A DNA stretch of 64,000 nucleotides from Sordaria brevicollis. Its lineage: Eukaryota; Ascomycota; Sordariomycetes; Sordariales; Sordariaceae. Of the stretch, positions 50,376 through 61,700 are shown piece by piece. The position numbers and the translations under genes are program-made. The number at the start of each line of letters is the position of its first letter. Positions within the stretch are counted from its first letter, which is position 1. The stretch covers positions 1,612,001 through 1,676,000 of the forward strand of contig JAUTDP010000004.1 of the NCBI GenBank assembly GCA_033439795.1. The letters are read 5' to 3'. The notes under the pieces are model-generated. The model made no database searches. It was given only the letters and a program-made list of their open reading frames with translations, and had not been told where the DNA came from.

Positions 50376-51410
50376 AGTTGTCAACGGACTTGGCTGTGAG
50401 GGCAGTATGATGCATATATCCCGGCGTTGAAATCTGTAATCAAGTCAGATACTTTGTAATGTAGACAGCCACATATCTTGCTTAGCCCCGCGGATTCCTT
50501 GATATTGTCAAGATACTTACGGTTATCTGGTGTGCCTGTAGCTTGGCATGGGCAACACAGGACGGCGCAGTGGCGTGTTTCATAGGGCTACACAAGATGT
50601 TGATCTGTGTGTTTGGGCAGCGGCTGGCTTGGCCACACGCGAGACGGATCATTAAGTTGCGGGTGTCGATGTCTAGGTAGAAACATGAAGCTGAAGCAGG
50701 ACCTCAGCACCTTTGTTGCCATGCATGTAACATGGCGCATTGTTCAGCTGTGAGGACCTGAATAAGGCAAGAATGTGGATATAACAGCACTGGGGTTGCC
50801 TATATCAAATCTCAAATACAAACTTGTCAGAATTGGTGAAGACGTGAACATCGATGGTGAGTGGTGTCAGTTCGGAAGTGAGTTAGCCCGCCTTATGGTC
50901 AGCCAGCATCTTGGCGCTCTCGGCAAGCTTCCCGACAAGGCAACATATCGGCTGGCCAGATTCAGCCATGTCTATTTTGGAGGTTTTGAGGACTGTGATT
51001 GTCACTTACAAGACTTGTTTTATACACCGAACCAAGATCCATTGGTGCTTTACCCCTGAGCCACAATATGGGGTACATAAGACGTTGATTTTGGGGTAGC
51101 ATGTGCCTCACCGAGGCATGGAGATAGATTGAGTTGAGCGCTGGTATGATGTTTTTGTTGGTCAACAACCACCTCTGCTGGATATTAAGGATATCAACGT
51201 TCGGTGAGCCCCAGATCACTGGCTCCAGTTGGTCGAAATGCCTGTATCAGAGCAAGCCTGAGTTTCAACGACGAGAAACTTGCAATTGATCCGACTCCGA
51301 TCCTCTCCATACCAAAGAGACCTGCTATTTTTGCAGCACTAAACACGCCAAAGCGTAAAGAAAGGTCGGTGGGAGACGTTCCGTTGACATGGTCCATAGA
51401 CTTGAAAGTC
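50376..51410. other. Intergenic, transporter 3' side to peptide promoter
   Basis: About 1 kb with no supported gene. A 94-codon open frame at 50775-51059 has no recognisable domain, and its start context is poor. Otherwise this is ordinary non-coding sequence of normal composition. Confidence 0.5.
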
Positions 51411-51420
51411 TATATAAACC
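51409..51420 (+). promoter_or_regulatory. TATA box of the defensin-like peptide gene
   Basis: 'TCTATATAAACC' lies 135 bp upstream of the peptide start codon. It is followed by a CT-rich and CA-rich leader (51420-51550), as is common before highly expressed fungal secreted-protein genes. The spacing fits a 5' UTR of about 100 nt. Confidence 0.6.
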
Positions 51421-51554
51421 CTCAAGATCCCATCGCCATCTCGACTCAAAATCACACCATCATCGCATTCTCCTCTCATCAACAGACAGCCACAGCCTTG
51501 GACATAGTCACCCAAGTCCCTCTTTAGCCTATCTTCTCATCTTCTGAGCCCACA

Positions 51555-51809
51555 ATGAAGACAACCTTCTTCCTCGTCCTCACCACGCTTGCCTCTGGCA
51601 TCCTGGCCTCTCCCGCCGGCGTCTCAGAGAACCCAAAGTCTTTTCCCCTGCTCGTCGAGCGCAAGGCGTGCTACCACTCGAGTGACTGCAGCTGGTTCTA
51701 CGCGGCCAAGTGCGAGCAGTACTGCCGTCAGTGGGGCCAGAAGGTCGGCGTTGACCGCATGGAGAAGTGCGACTTTTTGAACCGGAAGAGGTGCTGCTGC
51801 ACTGCCTAA
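51555..51809 (+). CDS. Small Cys-rich secreted peptide, defensin-like (CS-alpha-beta pattern)
   Basis: The product is 84 residues from one exon. Residues 1-19 form a typical signal peptide (MKTTFFLVLTTLASGILA, cleavage near ASP). A short acidic propeptide ends in the dibasic 'ERK' at 35-37. The mature part of about 47 residues carries eight cysteines at 39, 45, 53, 57, 72, 80, 81 and 82. The C-x3-C (53-57) and C-x-C (80-82) spacing matches the cysteine-stabilised alpha/beta fold of fungal defensin-like peptides. The CCC triplet and the fourth pair are extra. It could act as an antimicrobial peptide or as an effector toward a host. No family name is claimed. Confidence 0.8.
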   Translation: MKTTFFLVLTTLASGILASPAGVSENPKSFPLLVERKACYHSSDCSWFYAAKCEQYCRQWGQKVGVDRMEKCDFLNRKRCCCTA

Positions 51810-52180
51810 GCCAAATGCGATGATCCGTCCTTGGAGGTATGTATGCCTGCCATGAATATGCGTGTGAGGTGTAGAGATTGAGTGTGTGAAAGTATGAAGA
51901 CTGATGGGTTTCTGTGACGCAGGAAAAATCTTGGCGGGGACGAAGGGTGAGTGGTGGCTGGGGATAATGGAGAAACGGATGAAACATGTATATCAAATAA
52001 CCAGGAAGAGTAATCCAGGAATCACTACCTCTATGTTGGGGTTGGAATTTGGCAAGGGTGATGTTCAAATGTGTCCCGTCGAGGAGGAAAAGGATGGTCC
52101 TAATAGAGCCGGTTTATCAGACCTCCGCCATTTCTGTCTGCAACTTTGGTTTCATCGAGAAATTCCAAAGGTTGAAACAG
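51810..52180. other. Convergent 3' region
   Basis: About 370 bp between the peptide gene and the 3' end of the minus-strand aldolase-fold gene. AT-rich 3' UTR-like stretches are present. No gene is supported. Confidence 0.5.
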
Positions 52181-52999
52181 CTAAGCAGCGTTGGAATACA
52201 ACGGAGATGCTTCCACCTCTTCCACCCAAAGCTGCCACGGTCTGCTGATTGTGCCGGATAACGTTTCGGCTGCACTCCAAGCTTCAGATCGACTTAGGTA
52301 CCGGATGGCTGGTGCTGGCGACACGTCACTCGTTGCGGCCGATGCTGCACTCAGAGACAATGTAGACGACTGGATAGCCGCATTCTTCATGGTGTAGATG
52401 GCTCGAAATACGGCATCCTCGATGGACAAGGAGATGGCAGTGAATCCATGGCCACGCATCAATGTCACAACGTTTCCTCCATCAAACGTCTGGGCAAGGC
52501 TCCTCCCTAGATGCTCATGACGAACCAGCATATCAGGAATATCGCTGCGGAAATAATGGTCGGCAATGTCCCAGACAGGCGGCCCATCGGTGCCGAGGAA
52601 GCCAGCCATGTGGTAACAGGGCCGAAGAGGGACGCCTGAAATGGTGAAGGGAATGACGGCATCCGCATGGGCGTGGACGACAGCATTAACGTTGTGGTGC
52701 CGCTTGTAGATCTCGGAGTGAATGCGTCGTTCCACGTAGCCCTTCGGAGCGCCCTCCTCAACAGGTTCGGCATTTTCGACCCAGTATTGGATCAAATCGT
52801 CTGGCGAGGAGATGGCGGCCGGAGGCATATTCTTGGCCATGACAAAAATGTCGGAACGGAGAGGATGTCGAAAGGAAAGATGGCCGTAGGCGTCGACAAC
52901 ACCATGGTAATGAAGGATATGACTTCCATGAATGAATTTGCGGATGAGACCCTCCACAACCGCATCAGCTTCCGTGGTAGTCATAACCGTGATGGGCAT
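52181..52999 (-). CDS. Class II aldolase/adducin-fold protein
   Basis: A single exon of 272 residues. The fold's zinc and catalytic pattern is clear: Glu90 in 'VERRIHSEIYKRH', His109 and His111 in 'VVHAHADAV', and His184 in 'MRGHGF', with the phosphate-loop-like 'YGHLSFRHP' at 38-46. Bacterial members cleave sugar phosphates (fuculose- or ribulose-phosphate aldolase or epimerase). Fungal homologues are often annotated only by domain, so the substrate is open. The C-terminal 45 residues are Ser/Ala-rich and less conserved. Met1 or Met6 could be the start. It is likely cytosolic. Confidence 0.87.
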   Translation of the reverse strand: MPITVMTTTEADAVVEGLIRKFIHGSHILHYHGVVDAYGHLSFRHPLRSDIFVMAKNMPPAAISSPDDLIQYWVENAEPVEEGAPKGYVERRIHSEIYKRHHNVNAVVHAHADAVIPFTISGVPLRPCYHMAGFLGTDGPPVWDIADHYFRSDIPDMLVRHEHLGRSLAQTFDGGNVVTLMRGHGFTAISLSIEDAVFRAIYTMKNAAIQSSTLSLSAASAATSDVSPAPAIRYLSRSEAWSAAETLSGTISRPWQLWVEEVEASPLYSNAA

Positions 53000-53433
53000 C
53001 GTTGTCCGGTCAATTAGGGTATTGAAGGTGGACGATGGTGGTCATCACGCACAACGGTCGGTTCAAGGAAACACACGGGCACACTGTATAAGACTGGTCA
53101 AGCTCCCTTAAAGACCAAAGTAACTCCCATACCGGGAACACGAGGCATAACCGTACCACGAGGAGCTCCTCGTCTCGGAATATTGGTGAGTCGGTGGCGC
53201 GAGCCACGGGGCGACGTAGTTGAACAGCTGTTCGGCCAAGTAAACCAATCACATCCTCTGGCAATGACAGAACTAGGTGTGTTTGCGTTGTACTTTAGGA
53301 GGAGCGTGATGCAAATAAGGATGTGCCAGTTCGGATACAGAGAAAAAGGGGAAGAGAATGAACGAGGTCAGCAACTTTGCATGAGCCGGGAACTCGGGAT
53401 TCGATGTGATGAAGAACCCTAACCCCGACCTGT
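53000..53433. other. Promoter side of the aldolase-fold gene
   Basis: About 430 bp of normal composition upstream of the minus-strand gene, with 'ctgtataag' near 53090 as a possible TATA-type element. Overlapping small frames look random. It ends at the TA target of the MITE. Confidence 0.45.
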
Positions 53434-53435
53434 TA

Positions 53436-53788
53436 CAGTAACTACCCCTGCAGTTGCAAGTGGGGCGTGCAGCTCGATTTCTTTGCAAAAGGTGGGGTTT
53501 TGCAAAAGAGGGAGCAAGTGCACAGGCTACCCTGAGGCCTTCTGGCCATTTGGCGAAGGCGACCAGCGCGAAAAAGTGGGTCGCTGGGGGTCGCCAAGCC
53601 CCCGGTAGGCGGGTATAAGTGCCGTACCCACCAAAATTAGACCCCTGCTTTTGCAAAATCCCGCTTTGAGCCGTTGCAATAGCAATTAGCAATCCTCCCC
53701 CGCAGACGGAATGCGTGCAGCCAGATTCTTTAGCAAAAGGGGGGGTTTTAGCAAAAGGGGGGCCTTGCAACTGCAGGGGTAGTTACTG
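53436..53788. mobile_element. 353-bp MITE of Tc1/mariner type
   Basis: Inverted ends are identical over 25 bp, starting CAGTAACTACCCCTGCAGTT. The insertion is flanked by TA on both sides (53434-53435 and 53789-53790), the Tc1/mariner/pogo hallmark. There is no transposase. Inside each end is a direct copy of a 45-bp segment ('cgtgcagc..gattcttt.gcaaaagg' followed by G and T runs), at about 53466-53510 and 53713-53760. CpA and TpG are intact, so it has not been RIP-mutated. It lies about 540 bp upstream of the Tfc6-like start. Confidence 0.88.
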
Positions 53789-53790
53789 TA

Positions 53791-54323
53791 CTCGCCTGCC
53801 GGCTGGATCAGCGACGTCAATTGCGGGGTTGCATTTTGGTGATCAGGAACCGGAGAGCCTGGAACGGAATCCACCCCGTACAGGCGGTTGCTCCACTAAA
53901 AATTCACTGGCGTGGAATTCAATTGCTCCACCCATTGGCAGCTTCATTCAGGTTGCGGTTTCCATTTGGAGGATGCTTCTTCATCAGGTTGGAACTTCAC
54001 TTTTGTATCAACTTCCACTTCAAAATTTCAGAAGCCTTGGAGCTTGAGGTACCTCGAGTCCAGAAACACCAAATGAGAAGGGGAAAAATTACCGATAGGC
54101 CTCGCATTGATACCAACATCATCAGTCATGTGCAGGATCCAGACGCGTTGATCTCGTCGAACATTGTTCAACTTGAAATCTCCTCTGCCTGTCCGTGTTC
54201 TCAACCACACCAGAAGGTCTCGACGACATACCACCTGCTTACCCAAAAGGAACGGGAGAGAACAAGTAAAAAAAAAGGAAACGGGATACATCCAAAGCCA
54301 ATTCAGAAATCTCACATACCGAC
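53791..54323. other. Upstream region of the Tfc6-like gene
   Basis: About 530 bp between the MITE and the start codon. A 176-codon open frame (53821-54351) overlaps the gene start in another phase and lacks any domain. It is treated as chance. It presumably holds the promoter and 5' UTR. Confidence 0.45.
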
Positions 54324-56620
54324 ATGGCTCGGCGAACCACAAGAGGCATAAAAAAGAGCTATGTGGAGGCTCCCATCGTTTTCGACGATGAAGACGAACC
54401 CATCCCCGTCACATCTAGAGACTCTGACGATGATGAATTTGCGGCCCCGGACCCAGCTCAGGAGGAAGAGGAGGACAAGGACGAGGATGCCGACATGGCC
54501 GAGCCCACCAGCGAAGAAGATGACGCTGAGGACGAGGACGACGAAGATGACGGCGATGTCGACGGCAAAAAGAACGACACGTCCTCACAGCCCAAGAAAC
54601 ACCGTAATACCGGTGCTGGCATGATCCAGAGTCGCAAAGGCTTTCATGACATTCCGCATTATCCTCTCGAGACACGCATTGTGACCCGTGTCTACGCAGG
54701 TCCCTTACGGCGATACGCGCGGTATAGTGCCTTGCGGGACTCAATGTACGGCCCAGAATACAGCCGTATCAAAATCATATGGGACTTGGAGATGAGATGG
54801 GCAGAGTTTCCCGCCCTGCCGCCCAGGTACATGCCTCACGAACCCCAGGGCATCTGTCCCAGTCCATGGCTCGCGCCCGGCTTTGAACGCGCGCAGGAAC
54901 AAAATGCTGCTCGATGGTACTCCAACTACTACGCCAAGAATCCCGAACCACAACAGTCCCATTTACTTTCCAGCCACGACGGGGAGCGTCTTATCCCCCC
55001 AGCCGGAGGCGATTTGGTTACCTTTATTGGGCCTTGGGACCGGCAAGCAGAGTTGCGCTTCACGCCAGGACAAAGTCTACCAATAACGGCTTCTGGTCTG
55101 CCCACGAGCGCATCCGAACATGACGACAAGAGCTCGACCGGTTGGATGCTTGACATTGGAAGCATTCCGCTAGCCATGGGCTGGGTTCCATCACTTGTCA
55201 ATACCAAGCAAGTTCTCGCCATAGCAAGCATACCCTTTGCCGACCAGGAACCCAGGAAACAAGAAGACGGCGCAGATAAGCACGGAGCCCCCGATGCTAT
55301 GACTGAAGGCTGTGTCCAGCTATGGGAGTTCACCCCCAAGGAGACAGGCAAAACGCTGGCCCGACCCTCTGCCACCCCAGCACGACTGATCAGGACATTA
55401 TGCTTTAACTGGGGCCGGCCAAAGAGACTGGAGTGGTGCCCAGTGCCTTACGAGTCGGTCGGTAGTTATGGATTACTAGCTATCCTTACAGGAGATGGCA
55501 AGGCGCGCGTCGTTGACGTCAAGGTGGTTGAAGAGGGGACTGATCCCGTTTACGGTAAGTCAAGAGCAATTAGACTCATCTCCCGATCCGGTATTTTCAG
55601 GATTTTCTGGCTGATGATGTTTGTGTAGAGTGGGTGCAATCTCCCGTCGTCACCCTTGGCATCGACGACGATTACAACAACAAGGTGACGTGTCTCAGTT
55701 GGGTAAATATCAACCGCATCGCCCTCGGTCACTCAGATGGTTCTGTCACGCTGTGGTCAGTCTTCCCTCGAAAGATGCTCCAAAGGGTGGGAGTACACAC
55801 CACATACGTGATCGATATTTGTTCTGCCTACCCCTCGAATCCATACTTGGTCGCCTCGATTCCGGTTGGCGGGTGCGCAACTTTGACCGACCTGTCGCAA
55901 CCAAGCTCAGAACTCACCTACTTTCCTGTTCCCGCCATCAGCTTTCAGCCTAACATGCTTTGCTGGAACGAGTCCATGCAGGGATTCATGGCTCTCTACC
56001 CATCCTCCACGCCCAACACGACCATTGCGTTCCTTCATCACCGCTTCTTCTGTCAGGCGCGAAGTATTTGCACGGGTCCGAACACCATAACCTGCATATC
56101 TGCCGGAACAACGCATCCATTTGTTTTGGCTGGCTGTGCAGATGGCTCATTATTCTCGTGCAACGCTTTGCAGAAGCTATTCAAGCAGAAAGGGGAGCCG
56201 TTGCAAAAGATCAAGGTAATGGAGCACGAATACAGGCCTATCAAACGTCCTGAACTTCAAAGAAAAGACAGTGCTCGTCCCGTCAGAGGTGCGGTCCGGA
56301 TCCTACAAGGTTTCCTGCCGGAGCCCAACGATGATCCCAGGACGGAGAAGCGGAAGGAGCTTGATCGGAAGAAGAAGCTGGAAAGAATGAAAACGGCATC
56401 TGGCAAGAAAAAGGGCCGGCCAAGGAAGAATGGAGGTACTGTGGAGGATCTGAACCGCGAGGCTGAGCTCGACGACAAGCTTGCATCGCGCGTGGTAACT
56501 CATGAGCCACTAACAAGATTGACGACGATTGTGTGGAACCCGAACCTGCAATACAGCTGCTGGGCGGCCTGTGCGATGGCTTCGGGTATCATCAAAGTCA
56601 TGGATCTTGGGGTACAGTAA
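54324..56620 (+). CDS. TFIIIC subunit Tfc6-like, WD40 repeats plus AT-hook
   Basis: Exons 54324-55554 and 55629-56620 give 740 residues; the 74-bp intron splits a Glu codon. The N terminus (about 1-105) is very acidic (runs of E and D). A conserved block starts at about 105 ('MIQSRKGFHDIPHYPLETRI'). It is followed by degenerate WD40 blades through the middle and C-terminal half ('GCVQLWEF', 'RIALGHSDGSVTLWSV', 'FVLAGCADGSLFSC'). Near 640-690 a Lys-rich linker contains the AT-hook 'KGRPRK'. This layout fits fungal Tfc6 (tau91-type), a DNA-binding subunit of the RNA polymerase III factor TFIIIC that recognises the B box of tRNA genes. Yeast Tfc6 is of similar size. The family call is from recognition of the layout, not from alignment. 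Confidence 0.72.
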
Positions 56621-56971
56621 AATAATGATCCGTTGACTGACTGCCTAGCTTCGGGGCGAAAAATTCCCTGCGCTACCAAAGCGAACATAGTTAATGCACG
56701 GCCGATTTTGAACCACGATAGGCTTTGGAACAATGTCGTTCCCGTGGACAGACAAATACGGTATACACCTTTGACTGTCATCTGTTGACCCAAATCTCAG
56801 AGAAGCACCAAATTTATCGAGATCTGCGCTTTTTGTCGTCTTTCACAGTTCACTCGAATTGCCCCAAGTACCTTTTCTGTCAAAAAAGGATTAGTTGCTC
56901 TATCATTATGTCTATCTTCACGCCCTATATGCTTCTATATTGTATTAACCATGCCATGGTTGTGCTATGTC
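56621..56971. other. Convergent 3' region
   Basis: About 350 bp between the Tfc6-like and PAQR genes, which end facing each other. Nothing beyond 3' UTR-like sequence is seen. Confidence 0.5.
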
Positions 56972-58130
56972 TCAGCAACTGGCCAAGGTGTGATGATAAT
57001 CGAAAGCCTTGGCAATGCCGTATAAGTGTGTGGCCCCAGCCAGGACGACCAAGACGTGGAAGAGCTGATGAGAACTGCCCCAGATGTCAAAACGACCTGG
57101 ATACCGGCATTCAGGCCAACGAACCTATCATGTGTAGTTAGAAACCGGCAGGAACGAGGGGAAAAGACTCTCAAAGCACTTGAGGACGTACAGCATAGAG
57201 AAAGGCACCAAAGATGTACAGGGCTCCCTGAAGCATGACCCATCTGAGGCCCATGCGCTCATCCAACTGGCTGAAAGAGTTAAAAGTCAAGGCGTGAAGG
57301 ATGGGAACGACTCCGGATGCGCCGAGACCGACGAACATGATGGCGCGGTAAGGGCGCCAGGCGGGAGTGCGGAAGTGCTCAAACCAAGAGACGGCGATGC
57401 ATCCAAGACCCAGGAGACAGATCTGGGTGAATGCAAGGTATACTTTGTTAGTTACACCGACCGGCCTGGTGAGGGGATATGTTCTCTCTATCAATTTTCG
57501 ACTCACCATGCTCATATAAAAGGTCAACAAATTAGGGTAGCAAAAGAAGCCATAGTACATGGTTGGCACATAGCTCCCGACAATGAGAAAGACGATTCCG
57601 GTGTAATCCAGCTTGTTTCCCCATTTGGCCACCTCGGGACTGTGGTTGCACAGAGTATGATAGGTAGCGCTCATACCCAGACAGCAGAAAGCGCCCAAGA
57701 AGAAACAGAAAAAGACGAGGACGTCAGACTCGGAGGCGGTCTCATATCTCGGGGCAATGACGCTGTAGAGAAAGAAGCCGCCAATGGTGAAGGAGATGGC
57801 GCCCAGGAGATGGGTCCAGATGTTGACAAACTCATTGTGCAGGTAGAATATGGACCAGATGGACTTGCGGTAGCTGTTGGAGGTGGTGCGATAGCCCGAG
57901 TGGATGAAGTGGTTGTCGCGGCGCCAGTGGGGGAGTTCATCCCACAGCATCAGCAGGGCGTCCTCGATCCGGTGTTCGACATCCTTGGCGGTTTCCAAAA
58001 GGGAGTCGGCGGCGGAGTGGAAAGCTCCCGAGGCGGAAGCGGTCGAGGCGGTTGAGGGCCGGCGCCGTTCCCGGAGTGAGATGTCGGGCTGCTGCTGTCG
58101 GGGGTCGGACTCTGAGTCTCGGGCCGGCAT
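56972..58130 (-). CDS. PAQR/haemolysin-III family membrane protein (IZH-like)
   Basis: Exons on the minus strand are 58130-57507, 57422-57192 and 57124-56972, giving 335 residues. Introns are 84 and 67 bp, both phase 0. The cytosolic N terminus (1-90) is followed by seven hydrophobic spans. The family's metal-site motifs are complete: E100 and N103 in 'NEFVNIW', S154 and H158 in 'SATYH', D175 in 'KLDYTG', and H304-x3-H308 in 'SSHQLFH'. Yeast IZH proteins of this family affect zinc homeostasis, lipid and sterol metabolism and stress response, probably as ceramidase-like receptors. Without the last splice the frame ends early at 57171 and would lose the final helix and the zinc histidines. Confidence 0.9.
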
Positions 58131-58731
58131 TTTTCGTCAAGGTATTTTCTGTTTGTTTGACTGTTGCTGTTTTGCCTGCGATTTCTTGATGGTGTTTGCG
58201 CTGTGGCTTGTTTTAAAGTTGGAGTCAGGAGTTGCAATATAGAGGTAATCAGATTTGCTAGCAGGTCTACATCTAGAGAGCACATGTCAAAAGGGCAGAA
58301 TTCACCAACTTTCTGTTGAGCTGCCCTGTGGCCTTGGTGGGCTGTCATGTTTCCATGATCCTCAACTGTTTCCACCATGCTATGCTCTACAGATCCGGAG
58401 GCAACGGGAAAGGGTTCATCGGGTTCCAGCGGCCCCACTGTCCCGCCGAGCCGCGGTGTCAGTGACTGCTACAAGAAATGTCGTATGTCCGATCCCTTAG
58501 GTCATATAGCCACTGCTGAGAGAGACTTTATAAACTGTATGACTGTATTTGAGTCATCTTATCAATATGGCTGCTCTGTCAGCATTCGGTTTGGTTTGAA
58601 AGAAAGTTCTTGTTGGGAAGATGTAGTCTCGTTTGGTGTTTCATCATAATACTTTTGATGCTCTCATTTTGTGTTGGCTGTTGTCCATATTTTGTTGGGT
58701 GGACGATTTTGCTGTGCCCAAAGCGCCCATC
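58131..58731. other. Upstream region of the PAQR gene
   Basis: About 600 bp of normal composition, bounded on the far side by MULE-3. It presumably holds the promoter and 5' UTR. No other gene is supported; open frames are short and overlap. Confidence 0.5.
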
Positions 58732-58740
58732 GTTTTTATA

Positions 58741-61700
58741 GAGGCGGGCTATCCACAGACTCATGTTTCCCCTATACCTAGACTACTTAACCTGTTTGGG
58801 CAAAATTTTCACGTAAAATCGAAAAAATTTGTTTTTCGTAACTTTTCGACCGCTAAGCCCACCCCAGACCGCCTAGACTACTCTACTACCCTCTATAGTA
58901 CTACCCTACATTTAAAACCAATTGTAATACGCTATAGTTATAATACGATTCGCGCTATAAGAGCCTTAAAAACCCTACGGTCGTTAGTGTATATATTATT
59001 AACGTTAATTGTACTTTAGCGGTCGGATTTTTTTTTTTAAAAGGTCGTCGTATATACTACCCTATAAAGTACTTTATTTATAGCTATAGCGCCTTCTACT
59101 ATATTACCCCTAGGTGCGCTAACTATACCCTTTATTATACTTTTTATTGTACTACCCCTAAGTGCGCTAGCCGTATTTAATAATAATAACGACGATAATG
59201 ACGATAACGACCTTGAAAATGATTATATTCTTAATACCTTTATCGCCGTTAATTAAACCGTTAATATAGATTTTATTTAATAAGTTCTCGAAAATAGGCT
59301 TAACGAATTTAATATTACTTCCTTTATTGAGTAGATTTTCGAAAGTATTACTAACGTTAAGCGTTTCCTCATTATATTTAGTAAAGATAACGGTTTTAAA
59401 TTAATTATTATCTCCTTTAATAGCTGATGTATTTATTATACTTATATTAAAATTAGTAAGTATAAACTTAATAATATTAGTATTAGAAAGAGTAATACTA
59501 TTAAGACCGGTTATCCTTTTAAAGCGGTTATTAAACTTTATAAAGAATTATTTACGTTAGAATTTATTAACGCCTATTATAATTATTTACTATAGGCTAA
59601 AGTATTTACCTACCCTTCTACCCGCTAATTTACCCTCTAAGTAGAAGAGTTAGTTTAGTAGCTTTACCGGCGCGGTTTTACTAATTTGTAAATCCGGTTA
59701 GTTTTGTAGAGTATTTACCCTAATTTATATAATAATATTAAGAATGTAGATATAAAGAACGTTATTAAACGTTTATTTTAAAAGTACGCCGTTAGTTTTA
59801 TTAATATTTAAAAGCTATTGAGGGAATTAGAGCGCTTTAATTTTTAGTATGCTTATACCCTCGACCGCGTTAGTAGGTTATAGTTTTTAATTTTTAATTT
59901 CCCGTAGTATTTATAAATATAAAAAAAATACCCGATGATATTAAATATCGATTATATTTATAATATAAGTAATTACGGTTATAATTACAGTTATGGTTGC
60001 GTTTTATTCTATTTATTAATTTTAAATAAATTTCCTACTTTAAATTAAAAATATTAATTATTATTAGTATTAATTACGTTAATACTACTTTTTTAGTAGC
60101 TTTCGGATTCGGTTACGAAGAAAATAACGATTTTATAAATTAATCGTTTAAATACCTTAGCGATTTTACCGCCCGAATCGATATCCCTTATCCTATTATT
60201 TATATTACCGATTATTTTACAACGGAAAAGTAGGCTCTTATTTATTATTTTCCTAATAATAAGCCTTAATTATATTTTTAGTATATCTTTAAGAATTTTA
60301 TTAAATATATTAACGATAAATAGGAAGGTTTATTAAACGAATACGAATTTTTCAACCCTAAAACTATATAGGTTGGTAGTAGTAATATTACCGAATATTT
60401 AATTAAACCGTTTATTATAATTGGTATTATTAGTATTATTAATATTTAATCGCTTATTATTTAATTTATTACTTCGTTTATTCGAAATAGCTATTTTTAG
60501 GTTATTTATTTATCGTAATTAGTTAATTTTAACGCTTACGTATGCGACTGTACTATAGTATTCGTTAGTATTATATTTGGTAATAGATATAGGATACCGC
60601 CGTCCCCTAATAAGACCCTAACCTTTTAGGAGATTCTAAATTACGTTAAAGTACGCTATTTAGAGGGTATACCCTATATTATAAATTTAAAAAATTAGGA
60701 TTATAATTTAATAGGGTTATTATACCTTTTTAAAATAGTATATTATATTAATAGGATTAATTATTATAAGGGGTTATTTAAATACTTTGAAAATAAATTC
60801 GCTATTAAATAGCCGAATAAATTAATTTAAGTTCCTTCGATAAGTATTATTTTAATTAATAATTAATCCTTATATAATAAAGATATACGACTATTTCGTA
60901 GAGACCTTTTAATTTATTCGAGCGTAATAGGTACGTTTTTTTACGAAATGTTATTGTAATTTGGGAATTATTATTATTAACCGTTTTAAGTCCTCCTATA
61001 TAGAATTTCGATACGTATTCGATAATTCCTATATTTTATTTTATAATATATTTAATAAAATACGTATATTAATCGAAAAAAAATAAAAGGATTATAAAGA
61101 TAAGGTTGTTAATAAGGGTTATATACTATACGATTCTTATAGGCGTAACCCTTTATTAATAATTATTATAGAAAAGGTTTTATAAAAGGCTTTAATATTA
61201 ATTTAAAATTAGTATAATTAAATAAAGAGATATATACTTAAGTAATTATAATTTTACTTTTATACGTATAATTATTCTTAATAATTCGGTTTATTTTACG
61301 TTTATATATTAATAATATATATAATACGGTAATATAATAATAATAGGAGGGATATTATTATAATTAAGGACCCGCTTATATTAGAGGATATTAATAAGTA
61401 ATAGTATTTCCTTATTAATTTAATACGTTTTATTCCTCCTTATTATATATAACGTTATTATTAGAGTCTATTTATTAATAAAATTAGGCGGTTATTAACC
61501 CTAAAAAGTATATTTTAGATCTAAATATTATAAAGAGGGTAAAGAAAGTTAAGACGAAGGTTACTAATTTGTTTACCCGATTTAATAAATTTCCCCCTAA
61601 TACGGCTACCTAATTTAATTCTATTTAAATTAATTAAATTAATTATTTAATTTAATATTAATTACTTTTTACGATTAATTAAAAGGCTAGTTTTATTAAA

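Noticed and set aside
57180..58055. 291-codon open frame on the plus strand
   Set aside because: It is antisense to the PAQR exons; composition follows from the real gene and no domain is seen.
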